Shown: in pieces, positions 1 to 9,407 of the stretch | How positions within the stretch are numbered: position 1 is the first letter of the stretch | How the letters are laid out: each line of letters starts with the position of its first letter | From: Pseudoxanthomonas daejeonensis | GTDB taxonomy: Bacteria > Pseudomonadota > Gammaproteobacteria > Xanthomonadales > Xanthomonadaceae | Assembly (NCBI RefSeq): GCF_010093205.1 | Contig: NZ_PDWN01000015.1 | Span: forward strand, 34,251-98,250 | DNA: 64,000 nt | Direction: 5' to 3' | The notes under the pieces: generated by a model | Told to the model about the DNA's origin: nothing | Seen by the model: the letters and a program-made list of their open reading frames with translations, nothing else | Database searches by the model: none | Program-made: the position numbers and the translations under genes

Positions 1-2
1 CT

Positions 3-338
3 TGGCTGGGTTGGCGAACCTGGAGGATGCTGCGACGCCGGCGCTGGGAGCGCTGGTTCGATGCCGCTACAGCGAAGGAAAGTCATCCCGAGCGCGTGGC
101 CGCGATTTCGGAACTGCTGCGCCGCGCGGCGCGGCGCCGCCAGGCAGGGGCCGAGCTGCTGGAAGGCGAAGCCTGGCTGCACTTCCTCGACGGCGCGCGC
201 GGCCATGCGTTCAGCGATGGCGCGGGGCGCCTGCTGCTCGATGGGGCGTTCCGGGCGCAGCTGGAACCGGGCGCTGTCGCCGCTGCCAATGCGCTCGCGC
301 GCACGCGCTTCCTGGAACTGATGGAAGGGCGTCGATGA
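3..338 (+). CDS. DUF4381 family protein (5' end outside window)
   Basis: This is the C-terminal part of a small DUF4381-type protein. The reading frame is open back to the first bases of the window, so the true start lies upstream; the ATG at 27 is probably internal. The visible part begins with a tryptophan/arginine-rich stretch, as expected just after a membrane anchor, followed by a basic helical region ending in LMEGRR. The stop overlaps the next start in an ATGA motif (335-338). DUF4381 genes usually sit between DUF58 and BatA genes in Bat operons, and that context supports the call. The molecular role of the family is unknown. Confidence 0.75.
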   Translation, partial: WLGWRTWRMLRRRRWERWFDAATAKESHPERVAAISELLRRAARRRQAGAELLEGEAWLHFLDGARGHAFSDGAGRLLLDGAFRAQLEPGAVAAANALARTRFLELMEGRR

Positions 339-1357
339 GCGCATGGTGGACGGCATGGCAGGAGGGCTTCGCCGGTTTCGCCTGGCCATGGGCATGGGCT
401 GCGTTGCCGTTGCCGCTGCTTGCACACCTGCTGCTGCCGCCGCGGCGCAGCAGCGTGCAGGCGTTGCGTGTGCCCTGGGGTGCGCGCCTGGACGGTGTCG
501 CCAGCGTCGATGGCGTCCGGCTGCATAGCGCCTGGCTGTTGCCCGCGCTGGCGTGGATCCTGCTGTGCGCGTCCGCCGCGCGGCCGCAGCAGCTCGGCCA
601 GGCGCAGACGCCACCGCGCGAGGCGCGGCAGATGCTGCTGGCGGTGGACCTGTCCGGCAGCATGAGCGAGACCGACATGGAGCTCGGCGGGCAGGTCGTC
701 GATCGCCTGACCGCGGCCAAGTCGGTGATCGCCGATTTCCTGCAGCGCCGTGCCGGCGACCGCGTCGGCCTGCTTGTGTTCGGGCAACGTGCGTACATGC
801 TCACCCCGCTGACCCTGGATCGCGATTCGGTACGCCTGCAATTGCGCGACAGCGTCGCGGGCCTGGCCGGGCGCGAAACCGCGCTGGGGGACGCGATCGG
901 TTTGGCGGTCAAGCGCCTGCGCGAGCAGCCCGAAGGCCAGCGCGTGCTCATCCTGCTTACCGACGGCGTCAACACCGCCGGCGTGCTTGATCCGCTCAAG
1001 GCGGCCGAACTTGCCAAGGCCGAAGGCGTGCGCGTGCATACCATCGCCTTCGGTGGCAGCGGCGCAGGCTTTTCCCTGTTCGGCGTCCCGGTGCCGATCC
1101 AGGGTGGCGAGGAAGTGGACGAGGCCACGTTGCGCCAGGTTGCGGAGGCGACGGGTGGCCGCTTTTTCCGCGCGCGTGACACCGGCCAGCTTGCAGGCAT
1201 CTATTCCGAACTCGACCGGCTGGAACCCGTGGAAGTGGCGGCCGCGCCGGTAAGGCCACGGATCGAACGCTATCCCTGGCCGTTGGGCATGGCGCTGGTG
1301 CTGGTGATCGTCGCCTGGCCGCTGTCGCGGATCGCGCCACGCTGGAGTCGCACATGA
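335..1357 (+). CDS. batA: BatA-like von Willebrand factor A membrane protein
   Basis: A 340-residue inner-membrane protein with a VWA domain, part of the Bat operon tied in some bacteria to aerotolerance and envelope stress. Hydrophobic segments lie near residues 12-35 and 62-80, and a C-terminal one near 308-330. The VWA domain between them carries the metal-binding motif DLSGS (about 104-108) and the conserved LTDGVN block. The start at 335 is chosen because it overlaps the previous stop as ATGA; the frame is open further upstream, but without a plausible start context. Its stop overlaps the next gene in the same way, implying translational coupling. The family's biochemical function is not established. 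Confidence 0.88.
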   Translation: MSAWWTAWQEGFAGFAWPWAWAALPLPLLAHLLLPPRRSSVQALRVPWGARLDGVASVDGVRLHSAWLLPALAWILLCASAARPQQLGQAQTPPREARQMLLAVDLSGSMSETDMELGGQVVDRLTAAKSVIADFLQRRAGDRVGLLVFGQRAYMLTPLTLDRDSVRLQLRDSVAGLAGRETALGDAIGLAVKRLREQPEGQRVLILLTDGVNTAGVLDPLKAAELAKAEGVRVHTIAFGGSGAGFSLFGVPVPIQGGEEVDEATLRQVAEATGGRFFRARDTGQLAGIYSELDRLEPVEVAAAPVRPRIERYPWPLGMALVLVIVAWPLSRIAPRWSRT

Positions 1358-3141
1358 GTGCCTGGCTGAGCGCCTCGTTGCCGGAGTGGCTTGCGCTGCC
1401 TGCCGTGCACTTCCAGCGACCGCTGTGGCTGTGGGCGCTGTTGGCACTGCCGTTGTTGTGGTGGTTGTGGCGCGCACGGCGGCGACAAGGCTGGCGGGAT
1501 GCGGTGGACCCGCACCTGCTCGTGCACCTGCTCGAACCCGGACAGGGGCGCGCCGGATGGCGCCTCGCTGGACTGTCGCTGGCGTTCGCGCTGGCGGGCG
1601 TGGCCCTGGCCGGGCCGGGATGGCGCCAGGAGGAGAGGCCGCAATGGGAGACCCGCGCGCCGCTGGTGATCGCACTGGACCTGTCCTCTTCGAGCCTTAC
1701 CCCCGACCTTGCGCCGACACGACTGGCGCAGGCGCGGGCCAAGATCGCTACGCTGCTGGGCGAACGTGAAGGGGGCGAAGTGGGCCTGGTCGCCTGGGCG
1801 GAAGATGCCTATACGGTCGCACCGCTCACCACCGACGCCGGCAACATCGCCCTGTTCCTGGACACGTTGGCGCCGGACGTGATGCCGGTCGACGGCCGCC
1901 GGCCCGAGCGCGCGATCACCCATGCGGCGAGCCTGCTGCACCAGGCCGGTTTCGAGCGCGGCGACATCCTGCTGGTGACCGGCGAAGTCGACGCGGCCGC
2001 GCAGAACATCGCCGCGGCGGTGGCCGCGCAGGGATACCGAATTTCGGCGCTCGGACTGGGCTCCGCCGCTGGTGCGATGTACCGGGACCGCGGCGGTGCG
2101 ATGCAGCCTGCGCGCCTGGACGAAGCCGGCTTGCGTGCGCTGGCCGGCGCCGGCGGGGGGCGCTACGCGAAGTTGAGCGTGGATGACGCGGACCTGCGCG
2201 CGCTGGGCGTGCTGGAACCTGCTGCGGCCGCGGCGCTGGAGCGTGCGGGCGGTGGCCAGCGCGTGTGGCTCGACCAGGGCTACTGGCTGCTGCTGCCGCT
2301 GTTGCTGTTGGGTGCGCTGGCATTCCGTCGCGGTGCCGGCGTCCTGGCCGCGTTGCCGCTGGCGCTGCTGCTGTCGCTGCCCGCGCCTGCGCACGCCGCG
2401 GACGGTGGCGCGGGCGGCTGGTGGCGTCGCGACGACCAGCAGGCGCAGAAGCGCATCGAACAGGGCGTCGATGCCTACCGGCAGGGTGATTTCGCCGCCG
2501 CCGGCGACGCCTTTTCCGAGGCGGACGCGCGCGGTGCCGATGCGCACTACAACCTCGGCAATGCCCTGGCGCGACAGGGGCGCTACGACGACGCGATCGC
2601 CGCCTACGACCGCGCGCTCAAGCAGTCGCCCGGCATGGAGGACGCGGTCGCCAACCGGCGCGTGGTCGAGTCCGCGCGTCGACAGCAGCCGCCACAGGGC
2701 AATCAAGGGCAGCAGGGGCAGCAAGGCCAGAACAGCCAGAAGGATTCGAAGCAGAACCAGCAGGGCGACGGGCAACCGGGGCAGGACGCTTCGCCTTCGC
2801 AGCAGAAAGCCGACCCGTCGCAGCAATCCCCCCAGGGCGACGGGCAATCGTCGCCGGCCGATGAGCCGCCTCCACCGAAGGCAGGGGACGCGAAGGCGGA
2901 CCAGCGCCAGGAGCAGGCCGACCGCGAGCAGCGCGAGCGCATGCAGCAGGCGTTGCAGCAGGGCCAGGGCAAGGAGCCGACGCAGGCACCGCCATCACGC
3001 CCGGCCCAGGAGGATGCACAGGCACGCGAACAGCGACAGGCGCGGGAGGCGTGGCTGCGGCGTGTTCCGGACGATCCGGGCGGGCTGCTGCGCGCCAAGT
3101 TCCGGCTCGAGTACGAGCGACGCCAGCAGGAGGGCAGATGA
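1354..3141 (+). CDS. BatB-BatC fusion: VWA domain plus TPR and Gln-rich tail
   Basis: A 595-residue protein combining two Bat components. Residues 1-90 hold two hydrophobic segments. A VWA domain with the DLSSSS metal site follows at about 108-113. Hydrophobic segments near 310-350 end in AHA, after which two tetratricopeptide repeats (about 364-435) carry GNALARQGRYDDAIAAY. Residues about 443-552 are a glutamine/proline-rich, probably disordered linker, followed by a charged C-terminus. BatB and BatC are separate genes in many bacteria; a fused form is common in gammaproteobacteria. The VWA part presumably faces the periplasm with its Bat partners; that is inference. Confidence 0.87.
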   Translation: MSAWLSASLPEWLALPAVHFQRPLWLWALLALPLLWWLWRARRRQGWRDAVDPHLLVHLLEPGQGRAGWRLAGLSLAFALAGVALAGPGWRQEERPQWETRAPLVIALDLSSSSLTPDLAPTRLAQARAKIATLLGEREGGEVGLVAWAEDAYTVAPLTTDAGNIALFLDTLAPDVMPVDGRRPERAITHAASLLHQAGFERGDILLVTGEVDAAAQNIAAAVAAQGYRISALGLGSAAGAMYRDRGGAMQPARLDEAGLRALAGAGGGRYAKLSVDDADLRALGVLEPAAAAALERAGGGQRVWLDQGYWLLLPLLLLGALAFRRGAGVLAALPLALLLSLPAPAHAADGGAGGWWRRDDQQAQKRIEQGVDAYRQGDFAAAGDAFSEADARGADAHYNLGNALARQGRYDDAIAAYDRALKQSPGMEDAVANRRVVESARRQQPPQGNQGQQGQQGQNSQKDSKQNQQGDGQPGQDASPSQQKADPSQQSPQGDGQSSPADEPPPPKAGDAKADQRQEQADREQRERMQQALQQGQGKEPTQAPPSRPAQEDAQAREQRQAREAWLRRVPDDPGGLLRAKFRLEYERRQQEGR

Positions 3142-4859
3142 GCGGCCGCACGCAATCAGCGCAACGCGCCGCCCCGACGGGATCGAACGCCGCGTTGTCG
3201 AACCGCTGGTCGCGTATGGTCCGTGTCGCGCAGGCCCTGGTGGCGGCCTGCGCTTTCGCCGTGCCCGGAGCGCATGCGGAAACCCGTGCCTGGCTCGATC
3301 GTGGCAGCGTGACGCAGGGTGAGGCGGTCACCCTCAACATCGAAACCGACCAGCGTGGAGTGGCGCCCGATTACACCCCGCTGCAGGACGACTTCTCGCT
3401 CGGCCCGCCGTACCGCAGCGCGGCCTGGGGGCAGGACCGCACGCTCTTCGGAGTGGCGCTGACGCCGCGCCGTGCGGGCAGGTTGCAGGTGCCGGCGCTG
3501 CAGGTCGGCGCCGAGCGCACTGCGCCGCTCGCGCTGGATGCCTCGATGGCCCAAGCCCCGGTGGCGCGCGGCGACGTGTTCCTCGAATCGCGGGTGGACG
3601 ATCCATCCCCCTACGTGCAGCAGAGCGTGGGCCTGACCCTGCGCCTGTATTACGCGACCCCGCTGCTTTCGGGCGAACTCACCCAGGATCCACCCGCGGG
3701 CACCGCGCTGCAGCGCGTCGGCGATGACGTGCAGAGCAGTCGCCAGATCGGCGGGCGTCGCTACCAGGTGGTCGAGCGGCGCTACCTGCTCGTGCCCGAA
3801 CGCAGCGGCCCGCTGGCGTTGCCACCGGCGCGCTTTCGTGGACAGGGTGCCGGCGGTTTCTTCGACGACCTGTTCGGCAACGGCCGCAACCTGTCGGCGG
3901 AAAGCCCCGCGCAGACCCTGCAGGTGCGCGCGCAACCCGATGCGGCACCGCAGCCCTGGCTGCCTTTGCGCGAACTGCGCCTGCGCTACCTGGCCGCGCC
4001 TGACGGTGCGCGCACTGGCGAAGCGGTGGAGATCGCGGTGGAAGCCGTCGCGCAGGGTGCCACGTCGGCGCAGTTCCCCGAGATCCCGGTCCCGCAGGTG
4101 GAGGGTGCGCAGGTGTTTGCCGAACGCGCCGAGACTACCGAACGCTTCGTCGATGGCGGTCCGCAGTTGACCGCGGTACGCCGCTTCTCGGTGGTGCCGC
4201 TGCGCCCGGGTCCGCTGCGCGTGGCCGGGCCACGGATGGACTGGTGGGACACCACGGCTGGCCAGGCCAGGGTGGCGACCTTGCCGGACCTGCAACTGGA
4301 TGTGGCCGTGGGCGCGGATGCCGGCGCTGCGGCACCGGCGGCGGGCCAGGCGGCGGCACCTGCCGGCGTGGCTGTACCGGTCGATGCCGCAGGCGCGGAC
4401 GCCGTGCCGATGGCACGGCCCGCGTGGCTCTGGCTGGCACTGGTCTTCGCAGCGCTATGGCTCGCCACGCTGGCCTGGATGTTGTGGTCGCGGCGACGCG
4501 CCACGCATCAGGGTGCGGCGCGCCACCACGCGCCCGCTTCGTCCTCGACGATCACCACGCGACCGACCCTGCCGGACCTGCGCCGTGCGCTGGACACCGG
4601 CGGCTTCGACGAAGCGGTGCGCATGCTGCAGCACATGGCATCGCCGCCGGCATCCGGCCTGGATGAAGTGATCGGGCGCCTGGACGATCCGGCGCAGCGT
4701 GAGTCGCTGGACGCGATGCGGCGCGCATTGTGGGCCGGCGAGGGCGAGCCGGCACGGGCGCGAGCCGCTTTGCGCTCCGCTTTCCGGGAAGGTCCGCGCT
4801 GGAAGATGTCCGCGCCGGACGCAATCGCACCGCTGCCGCCGCTGTATCCCCCGCGCTGA
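3138..4859 (+). CDS. batD: BatD-like periplasmic/membrane protein
   Basis: A 573-residue BatD-type protein and the last gene of the Bat operon. The start at 3138 overlaps the previous stop (ATGA), but a second ATG at 3216 would place a clean signal peptide (MVRVAQALVAACAFAVPGAHA, cleavage after AHA) at the extreme N-terminus; either is possible. The mature part is rich in beta-type segments (about 50-400), typical of BatD oxygen-tolerance domains, with an Ala/Pro-rich linker, a transmembrane helix near 433-455 and a cytoplasmic helical tail. A 54-base gap separates it from the transporter gene. The function is inferred from the operon. Confidence 0.85.
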   Translation: MSGRTQSAQRAAPTGSNAALSNRWSRMVRVAQALVAACAFAVPGAHAETRAWLDRGSVTQGEAVTLNIETDQRGVAPDYTPLQDDFSLGPPYRSAAWGQDRTLFGVALTPRRAGRLQVPALQVGAERTAPLALDASMAQAPVARGDVFLESRVDDPSPYVQQSVGLTLRLYYATPLLSGELTQDPPAGTALQRVGDDVQSSRQIGGRRYQVVERRYLLVPERSGPLALPPARFRGQGAGGFFDDLFGNGRNLSAESPAQTLQVRAQPDAAPQPWLPLRELRLRYLAAPDGARTGEAVEIAVEAVAQGATSAQFPEIPVPQVEGAQVFAERAETTERFVDGGPQLTAVRRFSVVPLRPGPLRVAGPRMDWWDTTAGQARVATLPDLQLDVAVGADAGAAAPAAGQAAAPAGVAVPVDAAGADAVPMARPAWLWLALVFAALWLATLAWMLWSRRRATHQGAARHHAPASSSTITTRPTLPDLRRALDTGGFDEAVRMLQHMASPPASGLDEVIGRLDDPAQRESLDAMRRALWAGEGEPARARAALRSAFREGPRWKMSAPDAIAPLPPLYPPR

Positions 4860-4913
4860 GTGCCTTGGCCGGTTTGCTAAGCTGCAAACTGCATCTTTCC
4901 GGAAGACACCCGC

Positions 4914-6227
4914 ATGACCGCGACCGCACGCCGCCCCTGGCCGATGCCGTGGAAGATGGGCCTGGGCTTCGGCCTGGGCCTGGTGCTCGGCCTGGTCGTG
5001 CACCTGAGCGCCGGCGCGGACGCGGGCTGGGTCCAGGCGTTCACCCACTACGTGACCACGCCAGCGTCGCGCCTGTTCCTCAACCTGATCTTCATGCTGA
5101 TCGTGCCGCTGCTGTTCTCGGCGCTGGTGATGGGCATCGCCGAGATGGGCGACATCCGCGCCCTCGGCCGGATCGGCTGGAAGACGCTCGCCTACACCGT
5201 GGTGCTGTCCGGCGTGGCGGTGCTCATCGGGCTGGTGCTGGTCAATGCCTTCAAGCCGGGCGCGGGCGTGGATCCGGCGCTCGCGCAGCAGTTGCTGGTG
5301 CAGAACGCCGAACGCAGCCGCGAGATCGTGGCCAGCGTCGACACCCAGCCGCGCGGCATGGACATGGTCCTGTCGATCGTGCCGAGCAACGTGATCAAGG
5401 CCGCGTCGGAGAATGGTTCGATCCTGGCGCTGATGTTCTTCGCGGTGATGTTCGGCGTGGGCATGGTGCTGACGCGCGACGAGAAGGTGGCCACGCTCAA
5501 GCGCGGGATCGAGGGCGTGTTCGAGATATCGATGACCCTGATCGGCCTGGTGATCCGCCTGGCGCCGTACGCGGTGTTCTGTTTCATGTTCAACCTGGCT
5601 GCGATCTTCGGCTTCGACCTGCTGGTCCGGCTGGGCGCCTACGTGGGCGTGGTCGTGCTGGCGCTGGCGCTGCACATGTTCGGCACCTACTCGCTGGCGG
5701 TGCGGATGGTCGGGCGCTCGCCGCTGAAGTTCTTCCGTGACATCCAGGAAGCGGCGGTCATGGCGTTCTCCACCGCGTCGAGCAATGCGACCCTGCCGAC
5801 TGCGTTGCGCGTGGCCGACCAGATGGGCCTGCCGCCGAAGGTGTCGCGCTTCGTGCTGACGGTGGGCGCCACCGCCAACCAGAACGGGACCGCGCTGTTC
5901 GAAGGCGTCACCGTGATCTTCCTGGCCCAGTTCTTCGGCGTGGACCTGAGCCTGGGCCAGCAGTTCATGGTGATGCTGGTGTGCATCCTCGGTGGCATCG
6001 GTACCGCGGGCGTGCCATCGGGCTCGTTGCCGGTGGTCGCGCTGATCTGCGCGATGGTCGGCGTCGACCCGATCGGCATCGGCCTGATCCTGGGCGTGAA
6101 CCACTTCCTCGACATGTGCAGGACCACGCTCAACGTCAGCGGCGACCTGACCCTGGCCACGCTGGTGGCGCACGGCGAAACGGAGGCATCGCTGCCGCCG
6201 GCACCCGCCGCGCGCGAAGCCGCGTAG
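4914..6227 (+). CDS. dicarboxylate/amino acid:cation symporter (DAACS family)
   Basis: A 437-residue secondary transporter of the glutamate/C4-dicarboxylate:cation symporter family, moving dicarboxylates or acidic/neutral amino acids into the cell with H+ or Na+. It shows the family's eight-helix plan with two re-entrant hairpins: a serine-rich [11 protein letters not shown] segment (about 285-295), the [10 protein letters not shown] motif and a C-terminal hairpin with GVPSGSLP, then [15 protein letters not shown], which holds the substrate-binding Asp, Arg and Asn positions. Length is normal for the family. DctA, GltP and SstT-like members cannot be separated by reading, so no symbol is given. 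It stands as a single gene between the bat genes and tkt. Confidence 0.9.
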   Translation: MTATARRPWPMPWKMGLGFGLGLVLGLVVHLSAGADAGWVQAFTHYVTTPASRLFLNLIFMLIVPLLFSALVMGIAEMGDIRALGRIGWKTLAYTVVLSGVAVLIGLVLVNAFKPGAGVDPALAQQLLVQNAERSREIVASVDTQPRGMDMVLSIVPSNVIKAASENGSILALMFFAVMFGVGMVLTRDEKVATLKRGIEGVFEISMTLIGLVIRLAPYAVFCFMFNLAAIFGFDLLVRLGAYVGVVVLALALHMFGTYSLAVRMVGRSPLKFFRDIQEAAVMAFSTASSNATLPTALRVADQMGLPPKVSRFVLTVGATANQNGTALFEGVTVIFLAQFFGVDLSLGQQFMVMLVCILGGIGTAGVPSGSLPVVALICAMVGVDPIGIGLILGVNHFLDMCRTTLNVSGDLTLATLVAHGETEASLPPAPAAREAA

Positions 6228-6540
6228 GAGCAGTCCCGGCCAAGCCCACGGCGTGGCAGCGCGCGAGCCTGGTGGTAGCGCCGGGCCGCGCAGGAGGAAG
6301 TGGCGGCCCGGCGGCGAGGCGGGCCCGTCCGGGCTGGTTCCTGCCTGCTTCCAGGCTCGAGCGGCTCGATCTCGAACAGGAATCCGGCTGCGTCGCGCGG
6401 CCCACCGGTTTCAGCGAAAACCTTGCCCGTACCGGTGCGCACGCGTTTTTTTGCGTCCAGCCGCGGGACAGGAGTGGACAAGGAATGGGACAATGGGCGG
6501 CCCGCAGCGCCGCGGGTGCCTTGTGACCCCACCCGACGAC
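6228..6540. other. intergenic region between symporter and tkt
   Basis: This 313-base gap has no convincing gene. The transketolase frame is open through much of it (from about 6253), but the encoded residues are Arg/Pro/Gly-rich and unlike any transketolase N-terminus. It holds one long inverted repeat (listed separately) and a second short dyad near 6501-6516 (CCCGC/GCGGG). The tkt promoter should lie here, but I found no good -35/-10 pair. Confidence 0.6.
6280..6312. repeat. 10-bp inverted repeat, REP-like or terminator stem
   Basis: GCCGGGCCGC (6280-6289) is followed after 13 bases by its exact reverse complement (6303-6312). A GTAG tetranucleotide lies just before it (6276-6279 region). 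GTAG followed by a palindrome is the signature of REP elements in Stenotrophomonas and relatives, so it may be a degenerate REP. No T-run follows, so intrinsic termination for the symporter gene is less likely. Confidence 0.45.
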
Positions 6541-8538
6541 ATGACGACGCCCACCCGCCGCCAGCTGGCCAATGCCATCCGTTTCCTCGCCGCCGATGCG
6601 GTCGAAGCCGCCAAGTCCGGCCATCCCGGCATGCCGATGGGCATGGCCGACATCGCCGAAGTGCTCTGGAACGACTACCTGCGCCACAACCCGTCCGATC
6701 CGCACTGGATCAACCGCGACCGCTTCGTGCTGTCCAACGGGCACGGCTCGATGCTGCATTACGCGCTGCTGCACCTGAGCGGCTACGACCTGCCGATCGA
6801 CGAGCTCAAGCGCTTCCGCCAGCTGCACAGCAAGACCGCCGGCCATCCGGAACGCCACGAGACGCCTGGCGTGGAGACCACCACCGGTCCGCTGGGACAG
6901 GGCCTGGCCAACGCGGTCGGTTTCGCGCTCGCCGAGAAGCTGCTGGCGCAGCGCTACAACCGTCCGCAGCTGGACGTCGTCGACCATCGCACCTGGGTGT
7001 TCATGGGCGACGGCTGCCTGATGGAAGGCGTCTCGCACGAAGCTGCGTCGCTGGCCGGCACCTGGGGCCTGGGTAAGCTGACCGCGTTCTGGGACGACAA
7101 CGGCATTTCGATCGACGGCGAAGTCCACGACTGGTTCACCGATGACACGCCGGCGCGCTTCGAGGCCTATGGCTGGCACGTGGTGCGCGGCGTCGACGGC
7201 CACGACCCGGCCGCGATCAAGGCGGCGATCGATGCCGCACTGGCCGTGGGCGACAAGCCGAGCCTGATCTGCTGCAAGACGATTATTGGTTTTGGTGCCC
7301 CGCATAAGGCCGGCAAGGAGGAGTCGCACGGCTCGCCGCTGGGCAAGGACGAGCTCGAAGGCGCGCGCAAGGCGCTGGAATGGCCGTACGCCGCATTCGA
7401 AATCCCGCAGGACATCTACGCCGGCTGGCGCAACGATGCCGGCACCCGGCGCCAGGCCGAGTGGCAGCAGTTGTTCGACCGCTACGCCGCGCAGCACGCC
7501 GACGCAGCGGCAGAACTTTCGCGCCGCTCGAAGGGCGAACTGCCGCAGGGCTTCCTCGCGGCGGCCGATGAGTACATCGCCAAGGTCCAGGCCGAAGGCG
7601 CGACCATCGCCTCGCGCAAGGCCTCGCAGAACGCGATCGGCGCCTTCGCACCGCTGCTGCCGGAACTGATCGGCGGCTCGGCCGACCTGGCGCCGTCCAA
7701 CCTCACCCAGTGGAAGGCCAGCAAGTCGGTCACCGAGGTCGATCCGGATGCCAACTACGTGCACTACGGCGTGCGCGAATTCGGCATGAGCGCCATTGCC
7801 AACGGCATCGCCCTGCACGGCGGCTTCCTGCCGTTCGACGCCACCTTCCTGGTGTTCAGCGACTACGCGCGCAATGCGCTGCGCATGAGCGCGCTGATCC
7901 CGGCGCACGTGATCCACGTCTACACCCATGACTCGATCGGCCTGGGCGAAGATGGCCCGACCCACCAGCCGGTCGAGCACCTGGCCACGCTGCGCTACAT
8001 CCCCAACAACGACGTCTGGCGTCCCTGCGACGCGGTCGAGTCGTCGGTGGCGTGGAAGGCTGCCGTACTGCGCAAGGACGGCCCGACCTGCCTGGTGTTC
8101 AGCCGCCAGAACCTGCCGCACCAGCCGCGCAGCGATGCGCAGCTCAAGGCGGTCGAGCGCGGCGGCTACGTGCTCGCCGACGCGGAAGGCGGAAATCCGG
8201 ACGTGATCCTGCTGGGCACCGGTTCGGAGGTGTCGCTGGCGGTGGAAGCCAAGAAGGTGCTCGATGCCGCCGGCCTGAAGACCCGCGTGGTGTCGCTGCC
8301 GTCGACCGACGTGTTCGATCGCCAGGATGCGGCCTACCGCGAGTCGGTGCTGCCCAAGGCCGTGCGCAAGCGCGTGGCGGTGGAAGCGGGCGTCACCGAC
8401 TTCTGGCGCAAGTACGTCGGCCTGGATGGCGCGGTGGTCGGCCTGGACCGCTTCGGTGCCTCCGCGCCCGCCGGCGAGCTGTACACCTACTTCGGCATCA
8501 CCACGGACAAGGTGGTCGAAGCGGCGAAGGCGCTGTAA
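6541..8538 (+). CDS. tkt: transketolase
   Basis: A 665-residue thiamine-diphosphate enzyme that transfers two-carbon ketol units in the non-oxidative pentose phosphate pathway, linking pentoses to glyceraldehyde-3-phosphate and fructose-6-phosphate. The thiamine-diphosphate motif runs from GDG ([10 protein letters not shown], about 154-163) to the downstream Asn (DDNG). TTGPLGQG and the N-terminal [11 protein letters not shown] are diagnostic. The catalytic Glu lies in the [12 protein letters not shown] block near residue 411. The start at 6541 gives [16 protein letters not shown], matching the usual N-terminus and the normal 660-670 length; longer in-frame starts would add an unrelated extension. 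A strong terminator follows. Confidence 0.97.
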   Translation: MTTPTRRQLANAIRFLAADAVEAAKSGHPGMPMGMADIAEVLWNDYLRHNPSDPHWINRDRFVLSNGHGSMLHYALLHLSGYDLPIDELKRFRQLHSKTAGHPERHETPGVETTTGPLGQGLANAVGFALAEKLLAQRYNRPQLDVVDHRTWVFMGDGCLMEGVSHEAASLAGTWGLGKLTAFWDDNGISIDGEVHDWFTDDTPARFEAYGWHVVRGVDGHDPAAIKAAIDAALAVGDKPSLICCKTIIGFGAPHKAGKEESHGSPLGKDELEGARKALEWPYAAFEIPQDIYAGWRNDAGTRRQAEWQQLFDRYAAQHADAAAELSRRSKGELPQGFLAAADEYIAKVQAEGATIASRKASQNAIGAFAPLLPELIGGSADLAPSNLTQWKASKSVTEVDPDANYVHYGVREFGMSAIANGIALHGGFLPFDATFLVFSDYARNALRMSALIPAHVIHVYTHDSIGLGEDGPTHQPVEHLATLRYIPNNDVWRPCDAVESSVAWKAAVLRKDGPTCLVFSRQNLPHQPRSDAQLKAVERGGYVLADAEGGNPDVILLGTGSEVSLAVEAKKVLDAAGLKTRVVSLPSTDVFDRQDAAYRESVLPKAVRKRVAVEAGVTDFWRKYVGLDGAVVGLDRFGASAPAGELYTYFGITTDKVVEAAKAL

Positions 8539-8596
8539 TACGCGAATCAGCCTGGTGCGGCGGTACTGCCGTCGCAGCGTGGGCAGTGGACCAGGA

Positions 8597-8622
8597 GGGG
8601 CGCGCAAGCGCCCCTTCTTCGT
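8597..8622 (+). terminator. intrinsic terminator after tkt
   Basis: GGGGCGC (8597-8603) and GCGCCCC (8608-8614) form a perfect 7-bp stem closed by a GCAA loop of the GNRA type and followed by TTCTTCGTT. It lies 58 bases after the tkt stop and before the end of the convergent M23 peptidase gene. Confidence 0.75.
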
Positions 8623-8683
8623 TGGCGCCTGTCTGCACTCGACAGTCTCGCCTCGCGATGCGGGTTGCGACCGCGAGGTGTGT

Positions 8684-9373
8684 TCAGGGCAGCGGTGCCG
8701 TTCCGCTCAGTACCGGATACGGATTGACCGCGGTGCCCTCCCACCAGCGCCGTTCCGGTCCCAGCACGAAGATCGCGAAATGCAGGTGCGGCGCCGCCGG
8801 GTCTGCGTTCCCGGTGGCACCCACGTAGCCGATCACCTGGCCACGCCTGATGACCTGTCCCTCGGCCAGGCCATCGGCGTAGCGCTGCAGGTGCGCGTAG
8901 TAATACGCAAGCCGGCCATCGGGCTCGAACTGGTAGATCGTCAGGCCGCCGCGCTGGCTGTCGAACAGTTTCTCGACGCTTCCGTCGGCGACCGCGAGCA
9001 CCGGCGTTCCGGCGGGCGCCATGATGTCGATGGCGTCGTGCAGGCGCCCCTCGCTGCGCGCATCGGTGAACGTGTCCTGCAGTTGCGCCGGCCCGATGCC
9101 CTGGACGGGCAGCAGGAGCGCGGAGGCAGCGCCGGCCTCGGGGTGCCGGGCGGGAAGCGGCCCAGCAGCAGCGGCTGCCGCTGCCTCGGGTGTCGCGGGC
9201 ATCGGGGGAGCGGATCGGGTTGCCCCGGTCGCGGCCAGCGTGGGCGCAGCATCGGTGGGTACGGGGCTCGGCTGGACTTCGATCAGCGAGGTCAGTCCAC
9301 CCGCACCTTCCAAGTGGGCCAATGCGAACAGGGCCAGGACGACGCACAGCAGGAGGGCCAGCAGGGTCTTCAT
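8684..9373 (-). CDS. M23-family metallopeptidase (LytM-like), membrane-anchored
   Basis: A 229-residue predicted peptidoglycan endopeptidase. It begins with a hydrophobic signal/anchor (MKTLLALLLCVVLALFALAH) followed by an Ala/Pro-rich linker to about residue 95. The C-terminal LytM domain shows the first zinc motif as HDAID (His and Asp four residues apart) in a DIMAPAGTPV context and the second as HLHF near residue 195. Both zinc-binding motifs are intact, so it may be catalytically active rather than an EnvC/NlpD-like activator. The start at 9373 places the signal sequence at the N-terminus. It lies 34 bases downstream of the L,D-transpeptidase gene, a sensible cell-wall pairing. Confidence 0.88.
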   Translation of the reverse strand: MKTLLALLLCVVLALFALAHLEGAGGLTSLIEVQPSPVPTDAAPTLAATGATRSAPPMPATPEAAAAAAAGPLPARHPEAGAASALLLPVQGIGPAQLQDTFTDARSEGRLHDAIDIMAPAGTPVLAVADGSVEKLFDSQRGGLTIYQFEPDGRLAYYYAHLQRYADGLAEGQVIRRGQVIGYVGATGNADPAAPHLHFAIFVLGPERRWWEGTAVNPYPVLSGTAPLP

Positions 9374-9407
9374 GGCAGTGCGTCCGTGGATGCAGCGGTC
9401 GTGGCAA

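Noticed and set aside
2683..3010. A coding tandem repeat or CRISPR-like array in the BatB-BatC gene
   Set aside because: It is glutamine-rich low-complexity coding sequence with no regular unit or spacer structure.
6253..6540. An N-terminal extension of transketolase
   Set aside because: The frame is open but the residues are Arg/Pro/Gly-rich, and the length and N-terminal sequence from 6541 match the family exactly.
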